Shown here: positions 11,745-24,712 of the stretch, one piece after another
Layout: every line of letters starts with the position of its first letter
How positions within the stretch are numbered: position 1 is the first letter of the stretch
Origin: Antitrichia curtipendula
Taxonomy: Eukaryota; Streptophyta; Bryopsida; Hypnales; Leucodontaceae
Length of the DNA: 64,000 bases
NCBI GenBank assembly: GCA_951230915.1
Contig: OX579639.1
Coordinates: 24,552,001 to 24,616,000, forward strand
Direction of reading: 5' to 3'
Position numbers and translations under genes: made by a program
Notes under the pieces: generated by a model
Databases searched by the model: none
What the model was told of the DNA's origin: nothing
The model's input: only the letters and a program-made list of their open reading frames with translations

Positions 11745-13980
11745 GAAAAGTCAATTCAAAGTAGTTAGCTTGTTGAGAGAGGGTTTATAGATTGTTGGGC
11801 CTCTTATAAGTTATTTGTCAATGACTAAGACTAAGAGGCAAATTTATGATTGTTGCCCAATTATGGTAATATGTTTGAAAAATAATATTCTTTCAATGTC
11901 AGTATCTTTATGATATAATATTTGAAAATTTACACAAGATTCTAAAGCATATTCAAGGAATAAAAAACAAGTCTTTTGTATGCATAGAACATGCTTGAAT
12001 TCATTAATCATCCAAAATTTGCGCCAGTAGTCTATATATTGAGAAGAATAAAAAATGTCCAATTTAATCATAGATTTATAAAATTACTATCATTTAATTA
12101 TTGATCTTCTCAGTTGTTTAATTCTTTTGTTTGTTCACTACTAAACAATTCAAAAGTATTGATTCAGCCAACTTATAATGTTTAAAATCTAAAATAAAGA
12201 ATGATACTTTTTGGTAATCTAGTTTTTTTTGTAATTTTGCACATATTGTTTGTCATGTCTTAGAATACTTTATGAAATTGATCAATTTTAATTTAAGCAC
12301 TTGAGCAGGAAAAAAAATTTACAAAAAAGGTACATGTCCATACACCATGTCAAATTTCAAAAATAGCCATTCAAAAATGACTTTGTAGGAGCCTACATGG
12401 ACATTCAATTGTCCCTTGAATACCGGTACACAATTTTGTATTTAGTTGAAGAATTATTTGTTCCTTTGTAATACTCACCATGAATATTTCACTTTATTTT
12501 TGACAACGGTGCTAGTATGTGAGCCCAAGAATGCGAGCTTGTGAGCACTGAGCCTACAATATAGGCACCTACAATATAGATACCCCACACTATAGAAGGT
12601 GCATGTATCATAAACACCTATAATATAGGTATTTATAACATATATATTCTATGATCATAGACGATTTCTATAGTATATCATACACCTATAATATAGATGT
12701 ATAGTATTCTAGGCTCATGGATTTACACTCCTTAATTCCTATGCTCATATAATAGCAACCCTCAATAACCTATTTGAAGCAGAAAATAGATTTGGCTGGG
12801 TACAAAATATTAAAACTAAAAATCAAATGCCCTAGCAGAGGTTGAATTGGACAAGATACGGATATAGTTATAAATTCTATTTTTACAAATATATACATGT
12901 GTATGGTTATTTACAAGTTGAATGTAGATTATTGCATATTTTTTGTTAACAACTTGAGTTGATACTAGTATTTGAATTTTTGAATTTTGAAAAACAATTA
13001 AAACAATTAGATTAAGGTGTATGGGTTAAATTTTATAAATTGAGACTTTAACACATTGAGTGACTCAACACTATCCATTCAACAATACAAAAATTTATAG
13101 GATACATCTTTTAAAAATAATTTTAAAAAATCAATAAAGAATAAGAAACACAATGTTGAAATACGGTTAGGAAACAAAATGCCTCCATTCATTTTGATCT
13201 ATGGGGGTGAGAAATGAAGGAGTCACTTCTCCCTTACCCTGCCAAGTTACTCAAAATCATATGAAGGGCAAACAAAGAGTTGCATTAGAATATTTTTTGG
13301 GCTAAAACAAAATTGCAAGTTCCCAGAAGTTCCCAGACTATGAGGAACAATGGGAACTCTATCAATTCAACAATCTGACGTGGTCACAACTCCCCTACGT
13401 CAAATAATTAATTAATTAATAATTATGATATATTATTTTTTAAATCACCAAGAATCAGCTCGTTAACCTCCAAATCACCTAATCATGGGCTACAATAGAT
13501 TAGGACAATGTGTATGCCAAATCTAACTCCAAAAAGCTAATTAGGTTTCCAAATGCACTAACATTAATTGGACTCTAACATATAATTTCAACACACTTCA
13601 TTCAACTCAAGCACCTAAATCAACCATACTTTGACCCATAGTTGACATTATTTTCATGCCTTAGTTCATGCAACATTAAAATTATCCTTTTTTCCATGCA
13701 ATTAATCTCTTTTGTTCCACTGCATCCGAATTTACAATTAAGGGGCTCAAAATGGGTGAATTTGAGGCTCCAAAAAGAATTCCAGCACAACATCCATCAT
13801 CCTAAACATCAAATTTTAATTATGCATTGACTCATGTGGTCCATATGATATTGAATACCATAGACAAGAACCATAGACAAATCAATCATTTTCAATAACA
13901 ATATGAAATAAAAATTGCAATGACTTTACTAAAAAATTCAGAATTTAAAAACAAAACCTCAAGAGTTGCTTCCTCCCAAG
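11745..13980. other. AT-rich intergenic sequence
   Basis: No gene was recognised. A short piece at about 12340-12420 resembles the right part of the preceding element (AGCCTACATGGACATTC versus AACCTACATGGACCCAAG). Apart from the short repeat at 12550-12710, I see nothing else. Confidence 0.55.
12550..12710. repeat. Interspersed CACCTATAATATAG repeats
   Basis: About five copies of ACCTAYAATATAG-like words, separated by TATA-rich spacers at irregular 10-60 bp intervals. Low-complexity origin is likely. Confidence 0.5.
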
Positions 13981-15260
13981 GGTAGCATACCCTCTTTCAC
14001 AAAAATAGTTGCCACCACCTCATTCTTGTTTCAAATAGGACAAATTTAGTCTTCGCAAAAAGCCAACTTGATAATCCACTTCTTCTCAAAATTTTAGCTC
14101 AATCCGCCAATCCATTCTCTCGCAATCGCTCTCCAAAGTTGCAGTTCAAAAATCTTGCACCAGCATACCTTCCTCCACAAAAATAGCCACCACCGCCTCC
14201 TCTGTGCTCCAAATGGGACAAGCCTGGGCTTTTTGGAAAGCTAGCTTTAAAGCACATCTTTCCATCAATTTTCAACTCCATCTACAGCCATTCTCTTGTT
14301 GTTGCTCACCAAAAATGGCAATAACTTCTCAACTCAAAATTTTCCCATCCTTCTCAAGTACTTTTCCATTTAACCTACAAAACCTGCATTTTTCACCCAT
14401 TTTCCTTATGGAAACAAGTGAACTTACTCAACAAATTGTCCTACCTTTAACTCTAATCCATTTTCATCATCTTCTTAGTATTTTTTTCTTTCATTCTTTG
14501 CACACACTCTCTCCCCCCCCACCACAAAGTTGCAAGAAAATTGGAAGAGAAGGAGCTCCTAACTCTAATTTTGCCTATACCCAAACTCTTAACGAATTTC
14601 TTTCACTAATTACAATCATCTACCTCTACTTTATTGTAAAACCACTAAAATAGTGTAAAATTTGCCAATTTAATGCAAACTAAGCAAATTTGGTGTAGAC
14701 TGTGCTAATTTAGCGCAAACTGTGCCAATTTAGTGCAGGATCTTTTAAATTATTGTTTTTTTTTTCTAATTTTACTATTTTATACCCTATTTTAGTAATT
14801 CCTTCAATATTCTAGTGTTATAGTAGTAGTTTTTAATTTACTTACTTGTTTTGTGTTCTTTCATATTTATTATTTTTTGTGATTTTCAATTTACTTTTAC
14901 CTTCATTTTCTACTTGTAGTATTTTATTTTTTATTTTTATCTATTATATTTCATACTTTCTATTTTTTTGGTTTTTATTTTATGTTTTATATTTGGTATT
15001 TTTTTTTAAATTTCTGACTTTTCTCTATAATCATTTTCCATTTGTAAGATTTTGTTTTTATTTTCTAAACATTTTATCATTTGCCTAATTTGGTTATTTT
15101 ACCAAATCTTGCTTAAGAGTCTTTTTAGTCTTAAATCCCTATTTTTTTCCTAGATTTTTTCTTTTGTTTTTTCCTAATTTCATTTTGAGATTTCCATCCT
15201 AAATTCCTAAAGTTCCTATCCCTATCTCATATAAAACTCCCTAAATTGTCGTCTTAGCTT
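13981..15260 (+). repeat. Dispersed repeat, copy 1 (second copy at 62.6-64 kb)
   Basis: This stretch and 62635-64000 share the same order of blocks on the same strand. First come two (here) or nearly three (there) ~180-bp subunits starting with GGCAGCAAACC or GGTAGCATACC and containing CACCACCGCCTC and GGAAAGCTAGCTTTAAAG-like words. Then comes an (A)AGTTG...GAAAATTGG leader, then CCTAATTTTGCCTATA, then a series of TGTGCTAATTTAG words. A long T-rich tail follows, ending in AAAGTTCCTATCCCTATCTC. The frame at 14204-14653 is open by chance and resembles no protein. Probably a transposon family, class unknown. Confidence 0.65.
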
Positions 15261-15421
15261 ATTCCAGAGTACTAACATATCCAGACTTAGAACTTCATAT
15301 ATACAATCCCAGAGAGAACACTTAATTTATCTATAACAAACCACGTGTGTTCAAGTGAATTTTTGGACCCCTATTTACTTTTAAATAAACTATAATTTCA
15401 ACCTATAATTTTGAGCTTTGT

Positions 15422-16350
15422 TTAACCCCTAAAGTTCCATGACTTTGTTTTCACCAAAAATTCTCAAGAACTGCCATTTTTAGTATGTGTACCAAATTTT
15501 TGAATTTTTTTTTGACACATGTAGCTGTAGGATTTTGTAGTTTGCTGACTTGGAAACGTGTGGTAAAAATTTCAGAAATTTCCACCACGTGGACTGCAAG
15601 ATATGAGCATTAAAAATCATTGAAATTGTTTTTTGGGCCCTGCAAAAAACAGGGCAGCTGCACTTCAGAAGCTCACTTTTCTATGAAAAAATGTCCAAAA
15701 TGGTGGTGCTTCTTTGAATTCTTTTTCCTAGACAAGTTGGCTACATGCTTAAAAAATTTCACATCATTTGGAATTGTACAACATATAGGAAAAAAATAGT
15801 AAGTAGAACAAAGTAAAGAATGATTCAAAATACAAAATTGTTAAGAATTTAGATATGGAATTGGAAAAAGCCAATCCCAATCGTTGAAACGTTGTTATAA
15901 ACAATCTACATCCTATGATTTTATTTTTCTCCAAAAATATTGAAAATTGAGTAAGATAAAGGACTTCAAAGTTTGTTTTAGAGTAGAGATTCCTTAACTG
16001 CCCGCAAACTAAAACTCCTCATAACTTTTGACTCATTGGTCAAAATGGAATGATTAAAAGCTTTCCGCGTATATGTAACTCTAGAAAACCAATTTCAAAA
16101 TTTTGTTTCTGAAAAAATTGATTTATTCTGATCTGCCCAGACTGCTTGGCTGGGGAAAGAAGTGACATATTAGGCCATAACTTTTGATTTGTATTTCCAA
16201 ATGTCATGAAATTTAGTGCATATGAAAAGATATTCCTTGCGCACAACTTCTATTAAAATTTCAGCCAAAAATATAAAAGCCTCCAGTCACAAGTACCTAC
16301 CCAAATTTTCTATACGGCCAAAAAACGCATGCTGGTTCTTTAGGGGTTAA
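15422..16350. mobile_element. TTAA-type inverted-repeat element, group A (929 bp)
   Basis: It is flanked by TTAA on both sides (15422-15425 and 16347-16350). The ends read TTAACCCCTAAAGTTCCA on the left and, reversed, TTAACCCCTAAAGAACCA on the right, so about 13 bp match exactly. Elements with a TTAA target and CCC termini are characteristic of piggyBac-type transposons. No transposase is present, so it is a MITE. Its interior is closely similar in sequence and length to 17751-18678. Confidence 0.75.
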
Positions 16351-17750
16351 TAATGACTATAGTTTTCTATTGCCAAAAATTCCCAACTCAAACAACATAT
16401 GAAATGATTTCTAAAATAGATTAAAAGATGAATTGAAATAGCATGTTTTTCAACTCAAATATTTATAGAGAATGCATTTAGATGACCATTGCATCATTAT
16501 TCAAGCAAAATGAACTTCCAAAAGAGATTAATTTTTAGCAATTTTTTGTTCATTTTTTAGACAATTTTTTAAAATATAAAATAGGAGTGTAAAAGTTATT
16601 TTCAGCTCTACAATGTATTTCTTAACTTCAAAAATTTATGATTAATTATAATTAAAAAATAAAAACATCAATAGTTCAAAACATAAACTTTCAAAGTAGG
16701 AAAATCTACCCATATTTTTTTCTTTTCTTGTTATTCAAGTTTTAAGACATAATATAGGGGTTTTAAAATCTTAATACACATAGTTTCTAATGGATACTCT
16801 AAATGATTTCCCCAAGTACATAATGTTTATATTTTCTACATCTAGGAAGTGAACCAATATAGTAGTTCACAAGTACCAATCAAATAACTTAGTTCTCGAA
16901 TGATTTAGATGAATCTTCTATATAGGTGCTTAGCTTCTGCTAAGTTGTGGTCTGAGCATAGTGTTGTACAAGCTTATTTTGAACTGCTATTTTAGGAATG
17001 TATAAAGTAGGCAAACCTGAAAACAACCCTGTCCAATTGCAATAGTAATAAGGGATAATGCACCTTAATGTAGTAAAAACTATCTAAAGTTTTGCATTCA
17101 TACAAATATAAATTCTACTGGTAATAACAATGATAGATCCATTCATTATTGCACAACCTTATGAGTTGCCTCGGAATTAACATTGCAATTGTGTAGGAAT
17201 TAGAGAGTAATAATAGAATCCAAATGGATATCCCTGGTATGATAGCATCTTCACGACTGCATGCTAAAACTAGCATGCCATGCATCACAACCACATTGGA
17301 CTTCATGAGCCCTCTAACTTCTTGGTTCCCACCCTGACACACCAAATGGAATGAAATTTGTACAAGGAATTAAAGTGGGTACCTCCAAAACGAGCACTTT
17401 TTGCTTTTGTGCCTTGCTAATATTATTCGATTAGTCAAATTTTCATGTTTTCTTATTGACACTTAAAAGGAGATTTCAATGCTCTAAAGAATGTAACATT
17501 TGGATATTGTATGCAAAAGTTATGAAGGAACAAAGTTTGGTTCTAAAATAGTTTCTTCCACGTAGGTACATAATTGATTTTAGAGATGTATGCAGAGTGA
17601 AGATAGCGGTTTAGGATCAGTGGCGTATTAGGGGGGTCCATCTTATAGCAGATTGATCAACCACAAGTAGAATACAATAAAATTTAGATTTAGTAGGCTT
17701 AATTTTGTCACAATAGGATGAAGTCCTTTAGGAAAATTAGTGATAGGGTC
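16351..17750. other. AT-rich intergenic sequence
   Basis: No coding region or element was recognised between the two group A elements. The open frame at 17115-17345 (minus) has no family resemblance. Confidence 0.6.
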
Positions 17751-18678
17751 TTAACTCCTAAAGGTCGAAGACTATGTTTTCACCAAAAATGCTCCAAAAC
17801 TATCATTTCTAGTACAAGTACCAAAAACTTGGAAAGAAACATTTTTGGATACATGTAACCATATGATCTTGTAGTGCGCTAGCTTGAGAAGATGAAGAAA
17901 AAATTTCAGAAATTTCCAACGTGTGGATATCAAGATATTAGCATTTGAACCACTTTGGGGGGCCCTGCAAAAAACTAGGCAACTAGACTTCACGAATCAT
18001 AAGGTCACATTTGTATGAAAAAATGTCCAAAATGGTGGTTACTCATTGGATTCATTCTTCAAGGCAAGTTGGCTACATGCTTGATAATTTTCAAATCATT
18101 TGGAATTGTGCAAAATATAGGAAAAAAAATAGTAAGTAGAAAAAAATACAGAATGATTAAAAATACTAAACTATCAAAAATTTAGTTATTGAATTGAAAA
18201 TTGACAAATTCAATGGTTGTAATGTTGTAACAAACAATCTACATCCAATGCTTTTATTCTTTTCCAAAAATATTGAAAATTGAGTTAAATAAAGGACTTC
18301 AAAGTTTATTTTAGAATAGATAATTTATCATCACCCACAAACAAAACTCCTCATAACTTTCATCTCATTATCAAAATGGAATGATTTAAATCTTTCGATG
18401 TATATATAAATATCCTAATCCAATTTCAAATTTTTATTCTTTAAAAAGTGATTTTTTAAGAATTTTTTGAGTTGTCCATTGACCAATGAAAATTACATAT
18501 CATACAATAACTTTTTAACCATATAGTCAAAAGTTATGAAAATTGTTGGGCCTTAAAGCTACTCCTTGAGCACATGTTGTGTAAATATTTCAAATAAAAT
18601 TAAAAATTCCGTTTATAGTGAGTTGCCCAAAATTGCTATATTGCCAAAAAAAATGGTATTTGGTCCTTTAGGGGTTAA
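17751..18678. mobile_element. TTAA-type inverted-repeat element, group A (928 bp)
   Basis: Ends are TTAACTCCTAAAGG on the left and, reversed, TTAACCCCTAAAGG on the right. The interior follows 15422-16350 almost block for block: the TTTTCACCAAAAAT start, the GGGCCCTGCAAAAAAC region, the AAAATGTCCAAAATGGTGGT block and the final TTTAGGGG. The two are diverged by perhaps a fifth, so they are separate old insertions or an old duplication. Non-coding. Confidence 0.75.
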
Positions 18679-21474
18679 ATACTTCTCATCTACTTTGGTA
18701 GTCCAATTATGTATGAAGTCTTTCTAATGCAAGGATATGGATGCTCTAAGACCATAGTTTTGCGGAAGTGACTATTTTTTGTCACCTACTCATTTAAAAA
18801 ATTTCATTTGAGAGAAAAGACTAAAACTTAAGATTTATCAACAATGGTCAAATTTAAAAAACTTGAAGTCATATTTGGAACCAAAGACTCAAATGAACTC
18901 TAACCAATTGAGAAATATTAAGTAAACCAACAAAAAAAATAGGAGGCAAATTATTACATTTATTTGGATAGAATGAAAATTTTGAAATGAGACAAGTGAA
19001 AAATACATACATGACCTCCACAATGAAGAAGCATGTGCCACATGGCAACCCCTCTCAATGCCATGTATTGTACTATTTAAACAATTTTGGTGAAATTGAT
19101 TCTAAAAATAGATGATATATTTTTTGAATGTTATAAAAAAAACAACTTTGAATAATATTTCTATTGATATTTGTTAGAAATGTATCAACCTCATGATAGC
19201 TAGATTTTTTGAGGTATTATCAATATGACCTTAAATTGTTATTGTGGAATGCCTTCAAAATATTTATAGCACATGGTTAAAAAATAATAGAGCCTCTAGC
19301 AAATGATTTTGGGTCTTTTGAAGACACTTCAAAGATGCACATGTATGACACTTTTAAGGATTTTTTGAAAGACCATGCATCCAAAATGACATCAAGTAAT
19401 GTCAAGAACCATATTGCATATCAAATATATAATTGATAAGGAAATTTTAACTAAATTATTTGATTGCATGCTTTATATAGATGACTTCTTTTCAACAAAA
19501 TGAACATTTCTATGAATTTTTGTTTTTTAATTGCAACTTTTTTCAATTTCTCTTCAACAATTTCTAAAATTTTAAAACTCTAAAATATGTATGAATGTTC
19601 AATCCTACTCAATTGCAATTTATGTAGACAACCTCAAAATCATTGACACTTACTTATATACATCAATAAACTTAGAAAAAATAATTGGGCACAAATAAAA
19701 AATGAATGATAGTTTATAGGCACAATAACTATGATTACAATAGTTTAAATAAGCATCTCAATAGAAATCATATAGTTAAATTGCCTTAGATTTTGATGGT
19801 TCATGTAGGAAATTGAAAAAAATTCTAAATTTTCTAGTATGTATTTTTTAGAAATTGGATAAAATCATAGGTATTCAACAAATTGATTATTTATAAAATA
19901 ATAATTTATTGAAGAAAATTTATAAATAAGGCTAAAATTAGATGTTTTATTTACAAATGAATATAAAAAAATTTGATTAGGTCCTAGATTTAAATAATTT
20001 TTTTGGAAAGTAATCCAAAATATTTAATAGTGTCAAAGTCACTAGTAGTATGTGTGAATACATATTACAACAAATGGAACTTGGACTTAAGAAGTCTTTA
20101 CAATACTAACCAAGAATTGGGATAGAAAATTTATGTAGTAATGGTCTTCTAAACAGCCACGTCAAAGAGCTCATTTTCTCATCAAATAGTCAAATCAAAT
20201 AGTATAAATTGAACTTAGATTAGAGAGAAAGGCCTAGCAAATCACTTCAAGTTACTTTCTAAGGTAAAGAACCAAGTTGAGTTTACTTGAAAGTTTGAAG
20301 TAAGCTCATAGTAGTTTTATGAGTAGTTAATATTTTTCTATGTAAAGGCCTAATATTTGGATGATTTATTGTTCTTAATGTACAAATGGTTATTCTATTT
20401 TCTTTTACTTTGCCATAAAGTTGGAAATACCTCACTGTCTTAAAAGCTTAGGAAAATTTTGCCTAATAATTTTAAAGTCTAATTTAAATTTTAGAACAAG
20501 GATAAAAAAGTGTAGGATTATTTTTATTTCTTTTGAGTTTATAACCGTAGACCCCCAAGTATCTCCACCTTGAATATTTGCCCCCTATTCTTTATTGTAT
20601 TTTCTTAGTTGACTTTAGAATGGTAGCAAAAGAAAGCATTTGTATCATAAAGCACATAAATATATACTTTTTCCAAAAATTGAGTCTATATTTTGCTTAA
20701 TTTCACCCTATAAGCAATACTTTGAAAATGAATGAACAAAATTCAAATGAGCAAACATGCAGGTTGTCGTATCCTACATGTGCTACATTCTTCAAAAACT
20801 TGAAGCCAAAAAATAATTACAATTTGGGAGTAAATGGATTTCAAAACTAAACCATCCCTATAAACTCAATTGTTTGACCAACTTTCAAAATCACTCAAAA
20901 AATTATCAATGTTTTTTTTAGCCACAATGACTTCAATACATTATTGCATCTTGTTTTACATCATGTAAGATCCCACATCTATTGGTATTATAGAAAATTT
21001 ACATACATATGCTTCAAAAAATAAATATATATGAAAAAATATAAAAAATATAAATTTAGAAGAATATTGAAGGTTATAAATGAACCAAAGATTTTGGATC
21101 TTGTTGACAATTACAAAAGATCTACAAGATGCAATTTGAAATATTATTGCATTTACTTTGAATAGATTTGAAGATATTGTCTTCCTACACAATTAATACA
21201 AATCATTCTAGTTTGTATTCAACAACCCAAACTATTTTTTTTACTACAATCTTTTTGAATCCAAGATGTTTGTTTATAATGGCATTTGCTCAATACATTT
21301 GTTTAAATTATAGATGTGATTTAATAAGATATAACAACAACCATGTAGAACAAAAAGTTCTACAATATATTATAATTACTTCTTTATCATACACATTTGT
21401 CAATTTTGGAGTAAATTATGCTTTGGTAACCATAATTTGCTAATGCCATCATAGTTTTAGACTTCTAATGTGCT
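18679..21474. other. AT-rich intergenic sequence
   Basis: Strongly AT-rich. No coding frame with family resemblance, no tandem array and no element ends were recognised. Confidence 0.6.
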
Positions 21475-22251
21475 TTAAACCCTAAAGTTCCAAGGCCATT
21501 TTTCTATCAAAACACTCAAATTACTATTTCTACTACATTCATACACAAAAGCAAAAAAAACATTTATTTTTAAAGAATCTAACCATAGCATCTTGTACTT
21601 CACTTATCTAAAATCATGTGATAAAAATTTCATCAAATTTGACCATACAAATTGGAAGATATTAGCATTCAAAGGTTGAACAAATTGTTTTTTTTCAAGA
21701 ACATCCTTACATTGCCCAAAAAACAAGATCATCCATTACTTTCTCATCACTAGTCCAAATATCATGTAGACAAAAATACGTTAGAAAAAAAAGAAAAAAA
21801 AGAAAAAAAAAAGAGTATATATATATATTTTTTTAATTTAAAACTATTTTGTGATTTTTTTTGGACATCCTGCTGATCTCCATGTTCAATTTTTGTGCAA
21901 TAACTTTGACTGCCAAGAATTGATTGAGATAAAAATTATATTCCCAAAAACTTTATGTATTCTTCTAGCTTTACAAAAAATTATATTCCCAAGAACTTTA
22001 TGTATTCTTCTAGCTTTACAAAAAATTATATTCCCAAGAACTTTATGTATTCTTCTAGCTTTACAAAAAATTATATTTCCAAGAACTTTATGTATTCTTC
22101 TAGCTTTACAAAAAATTATATTCCCAAGAACTTTATGTATTCTTCTAGCTTTACAAAAAGTTTTAGTAAATTATGATGAATATTGAGACTGTATGAGCTT
22201 ACCCAAAGTTGCATTTTGGCCCCCTAGGACAAATTGGATTTTAGGGATCAA
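21475..22251. mobile_element. Degenerate TTAA-type element with internal 45-bp tandem array
   Basis: The left end is TTAAACCCTAAAGTTCC, one base off the group A end. The right end is TTTTAGGGATCAA, two or three changes from TTTAGGGGTTAA. The interior shares blocks with 11188-11744. It carries the 45-bp tandem repeat listed next. Confidence 0.5.
21936..22160 (+). repeat. 45-bp tandem repeat, exactly 5 units
   Basis: Units begin at 21936, 21981, 22026, 22071 and 22116 with only one or two base changes between them. Each contains TTATATTCCCAAGAACTTTA and CTTCTAGCTTTACAAAAAA. Because 45 is a multiple of three and the unit lacks stops in two plus-strand frames, it makes two long repetitive open frames. 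These are almost certainly not genes. The near-identity points to recent expansion within an old element. Confidence 0.95.
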
Positions 22252-22400
22252 TACAATTTTTTTTCTTTGTCCAATGCTAAATTTAAGTTTTTTTGCACCT
22301 AATCAAAGTACTCCCAATGATACAAATTTCAAGTTCTAATTACAAAGCAATGAAAAGTTAATGTTATATTTGGCAAGTTCCTGAGTTTATTGTGGACGCC

Positions 22401-23222
22401 TTAACCCCTAACTGCCTGGGCGACCATATATGGTCGACCTGAAATTTCAGGCTCATTTTGGAGTGGGCAGTTAAAAACGTTTGACCGTTTTAAAAAATCT
22501 TACGGGCAGTTTTGAAGCTTAACTATTGAAAATTTTCATTTTTCACTGAAAAAGGTTAATATTTGATTTTCTAGAGGTCCTCAACTACATATATGTACCA
22601 TTAGTGAAAAGTAAAGCTTGCCAATTTTACTTCATTTCTCGGTTTTGAACAAAGCTCATCAATTTCACTTGATTTGAGATCTAAAAAATTGTACATATTC
22701 ATTTGCTTTGAAAATGGTCCCAATGGAAAGAGTAAAGTGTTTTCGTGATTTTCACCGTTTGAAAATTTAAACATGCAAGTGTTGATTTGGAGTTTTTTGC
22801 AATTTCCACTTATCAAACAAAATTGCATTCCAACAATTACAAGGTCGACTGTATAATGAGTTTGATAGCTTTTCATGTGAAATTAAGTTTTTTGAAAGTA
22901 CATTTTAATGTACTAACACTATTTGTAGTTGTTCATGTCACCTCCCATCCCAAAAAACTTTTATATGCAAATTTCAGCAACATAGTGGAGAGAGACAGCA
23001 CACTAAAAATAGAATGCATACTTTTCTTTTGTTATAATCTCACAACTCCTATTGAATTTTATACTCAAAATTGGTATACATACTAACAAGCAAGCTCTAA
23101 AAACATCTATGCGGTCAGATTTCGAAAAAGATAAATTTTGCTTCATGGGGGATAACTACTCTCCTATGCTCTTTTTTCATAGGAAAAACACCCTTGGAAA
23201 GGCTTAGGCACTTAGGGGTTAA
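22401..23222. mobile_element. TTAA-type inverted-repeat element, group B (822 bp)
   Basis: Flanked by TTAA. The ends are CCCCTAACTGCCTGGGCG on the left and, reversed, CCCCTAAGTGCCTAAGCC on the right (14 of 18 match). A perfect palindrome, CGACCATATATGGTCG, lies at 22421-22436, 16 nt inside the left TTAA. The interior is non-coding. Group B elements (also 30812-31700 and 59428-59974) share the ends and the position of the palindrome. Confidence 0.8.
22421..22436. other. Subterminal palindrome of group B element
   Basis: CGACCATATATGGTCG is a perfect self-complementary 16-mer. The same arms (CGACCAY/RTGGTCG) sit at the same distance from the end in two other copies, which suggests a transposase-binding or hairpin site. 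Confidence 0.7.
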
Positions 23223-24048
23223 CGGGCAGCCCAAAAGTAGCAACCCCAAAATGTCGCCCTACCTTTCACTCCTGTATCTCTGAAGTGTTGCGTATTCAAC
23301 CATTTGGTCCAAAATCTGTCATCTTCAAAAATGAAGATTGTGAGTGCTACAAACCACTTGCTTCAACACTGCTCTAAGTTAGTACCAGAGCTAAAAGCCT
23401 CCACGCTGGACTCCACGTCATTATTTGCGTTAGACAGCTAGTACCTCATGTGTGAAACTCGGGACTTGAAAGCGTAAGGAAGAGGCCCAGGGAGTCCAAG
23501 TATAACGTGGTGCCTGCATTCCTATGCCGAACACTAGCTTTGTGCAGGATTGTCGTGTCGTACACACTTCGGACGAAGAAACGGACCGAGATGGGATTTG
23601 ACATACATACTTAGATACATGGCACGTGTATAAGAACTGAACTTACTGGGCTGCGGGACTCACTCCGCTGCCATGCCAACCATCGAACGGCCAGAGCACC
23701 GTCGTCGTTGTCCTGGAACACCTAATCAACGATAGTAAACCAATAATGAAAGCTTGCCGGTGGCAGCTTAAGGGAGTGCAGCCGCTTCCATCTACTCGGA
23801 AGTTGTCGTCCGCACGCATGCACGGGCCGATCGAGGCGGTAGCTGCTGTTGCTCTGCTGCATGATCCACGGCCGGCCGGCGCACACGATGACAGTTGAGC
23901 AACTACACGAATTACCGCAGGCAGGCACGCAGGCAGGGCAGGCAGGGCAGGCAGGCAGGAGGCAGCGCACCTCACAGTCCACTGAGTCCAGTCCAGTACT
24001 GCCTGTCTGACGATCCTCCGACTTGCTCGGTCGCTCGGTCGCTCGCTC
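23223..24048. other. GC-richer unique-looking sequence upstream of a candidate gene
   Basis: Base composition changes here from AT-rich to GC-rich. No gene was recognised; the minus-strand open frames at 23643-24087 look like by-products of GC content. At about 23918-23962 there is an imperfect GCAGG/GCAGGCAG microsatellite. The stretch could hold the promoter or 5' leader of the small gene candidate that follows. Confidence 0.4.
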
Positions 24049-24712
24049 TTGGAGCATGCAGGCAGCCAAAGAATGGACTGTCACCACTCCATCGCTGCAG
24101 CAGCAGCAGCAGAGCTCCTAGTTCAGGTGATCTGTTTTCCGGTCATTCCCAGAGTATTTTGTTCTCGTACATTTTGCCTGTCTGGCTCAGGTTTCATGCT
24201 CCTCCAGGTCCCTACATACTGCTGTCAGCTAGCTATGGTCACACTGGCATGTCAGGCTCCCCTCTCTTATCTCGCGGGCCAACGGCGCTGGTCTCGGCAT
24301 GCATATCCATCTTCGCTCCTTCGCTGTTGTACCTCAAAATACATAATTCTTCTGGCAGACCTCGGATTTCGTTGCGGACAAATTGGTGGATATGAATGAG
24401 CGCCTGGACGAATTGTTGCTTCAATCATGTGAGCTCCAGGATTACATGCCCGATGCCGATGTTGTGGAGAATCTTGGCAAGCCCCACAAGACTGTCGAGC
24501 TCCGCGGTCCCACGGAATCAGCTGACAACACCAAACTAACAATGCAGAAGAACCACCACCACCACCAGTCTGACCCTCTCAACGTCACTAGAAAGGCGCC
24601 AGCAGCTCAAGATATGACCAGACTCGCCCCTTGCACGTCATTCAGACTACTCGCCATGGTCGGAGCTTCATACACTCATGATCGCCATGGACATGGCTTT
24701 CGATTAAACTAG
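24049..24712 (+). CDS. Candidate small two-exon gene, unknown function
   Basis: An open frame starting at 24049 (or at the in-frame ATG at 24073) encodes an alanine-rich start ending AAAAAAELLVQ. It reaches a possible splice donor, CAG|GTGATC, at 24126/24127. An acceptor, TTCTGGCAG|ACC, at 24358/24359 would continue in phase 0 into TSDFVADKLVDMNERLDELL. That segment is acidic, looks like an amphipathic helix, and is followed by YMPDADVVENLGKPHKT. The implied intron is 232 bp and the product about 143 residues, ending in a His-rich, low-complexity tail at 24712. I do not recognise the family. In favour: the phase match, natural splice sites and a protein-like helix. Against: the poor C-terminal half and no supporting homology. 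The real gene may have another 3' exon. Confidence 0.35.

Noticed and set aside
14846..15088. 80-residue Phe/Leu-rich 'membrane protein'
   Set aside because: It is a by-product of a T-rich tract in the dispersed repeat.
21851..22186. Repetitive 111-residue protein (15-residue units)
   Set aside because: It arises only because a 45-bp non-coding tandem repeat lacks stops; a second frame is open as well, and the host is a MITE.
15422..23222. TTTAGGGG/CCCCTAAA words as telomere-type repeats
   Set aside because: Each occurs once at an element end next to TTAA and in inverse orientation at the other end, not in tandem.
23643..24087. Minus-strand open frames of 110 and 121 residues
   Set aside because: Composition follows the GCAGG microsatellite; no motif or splice context.
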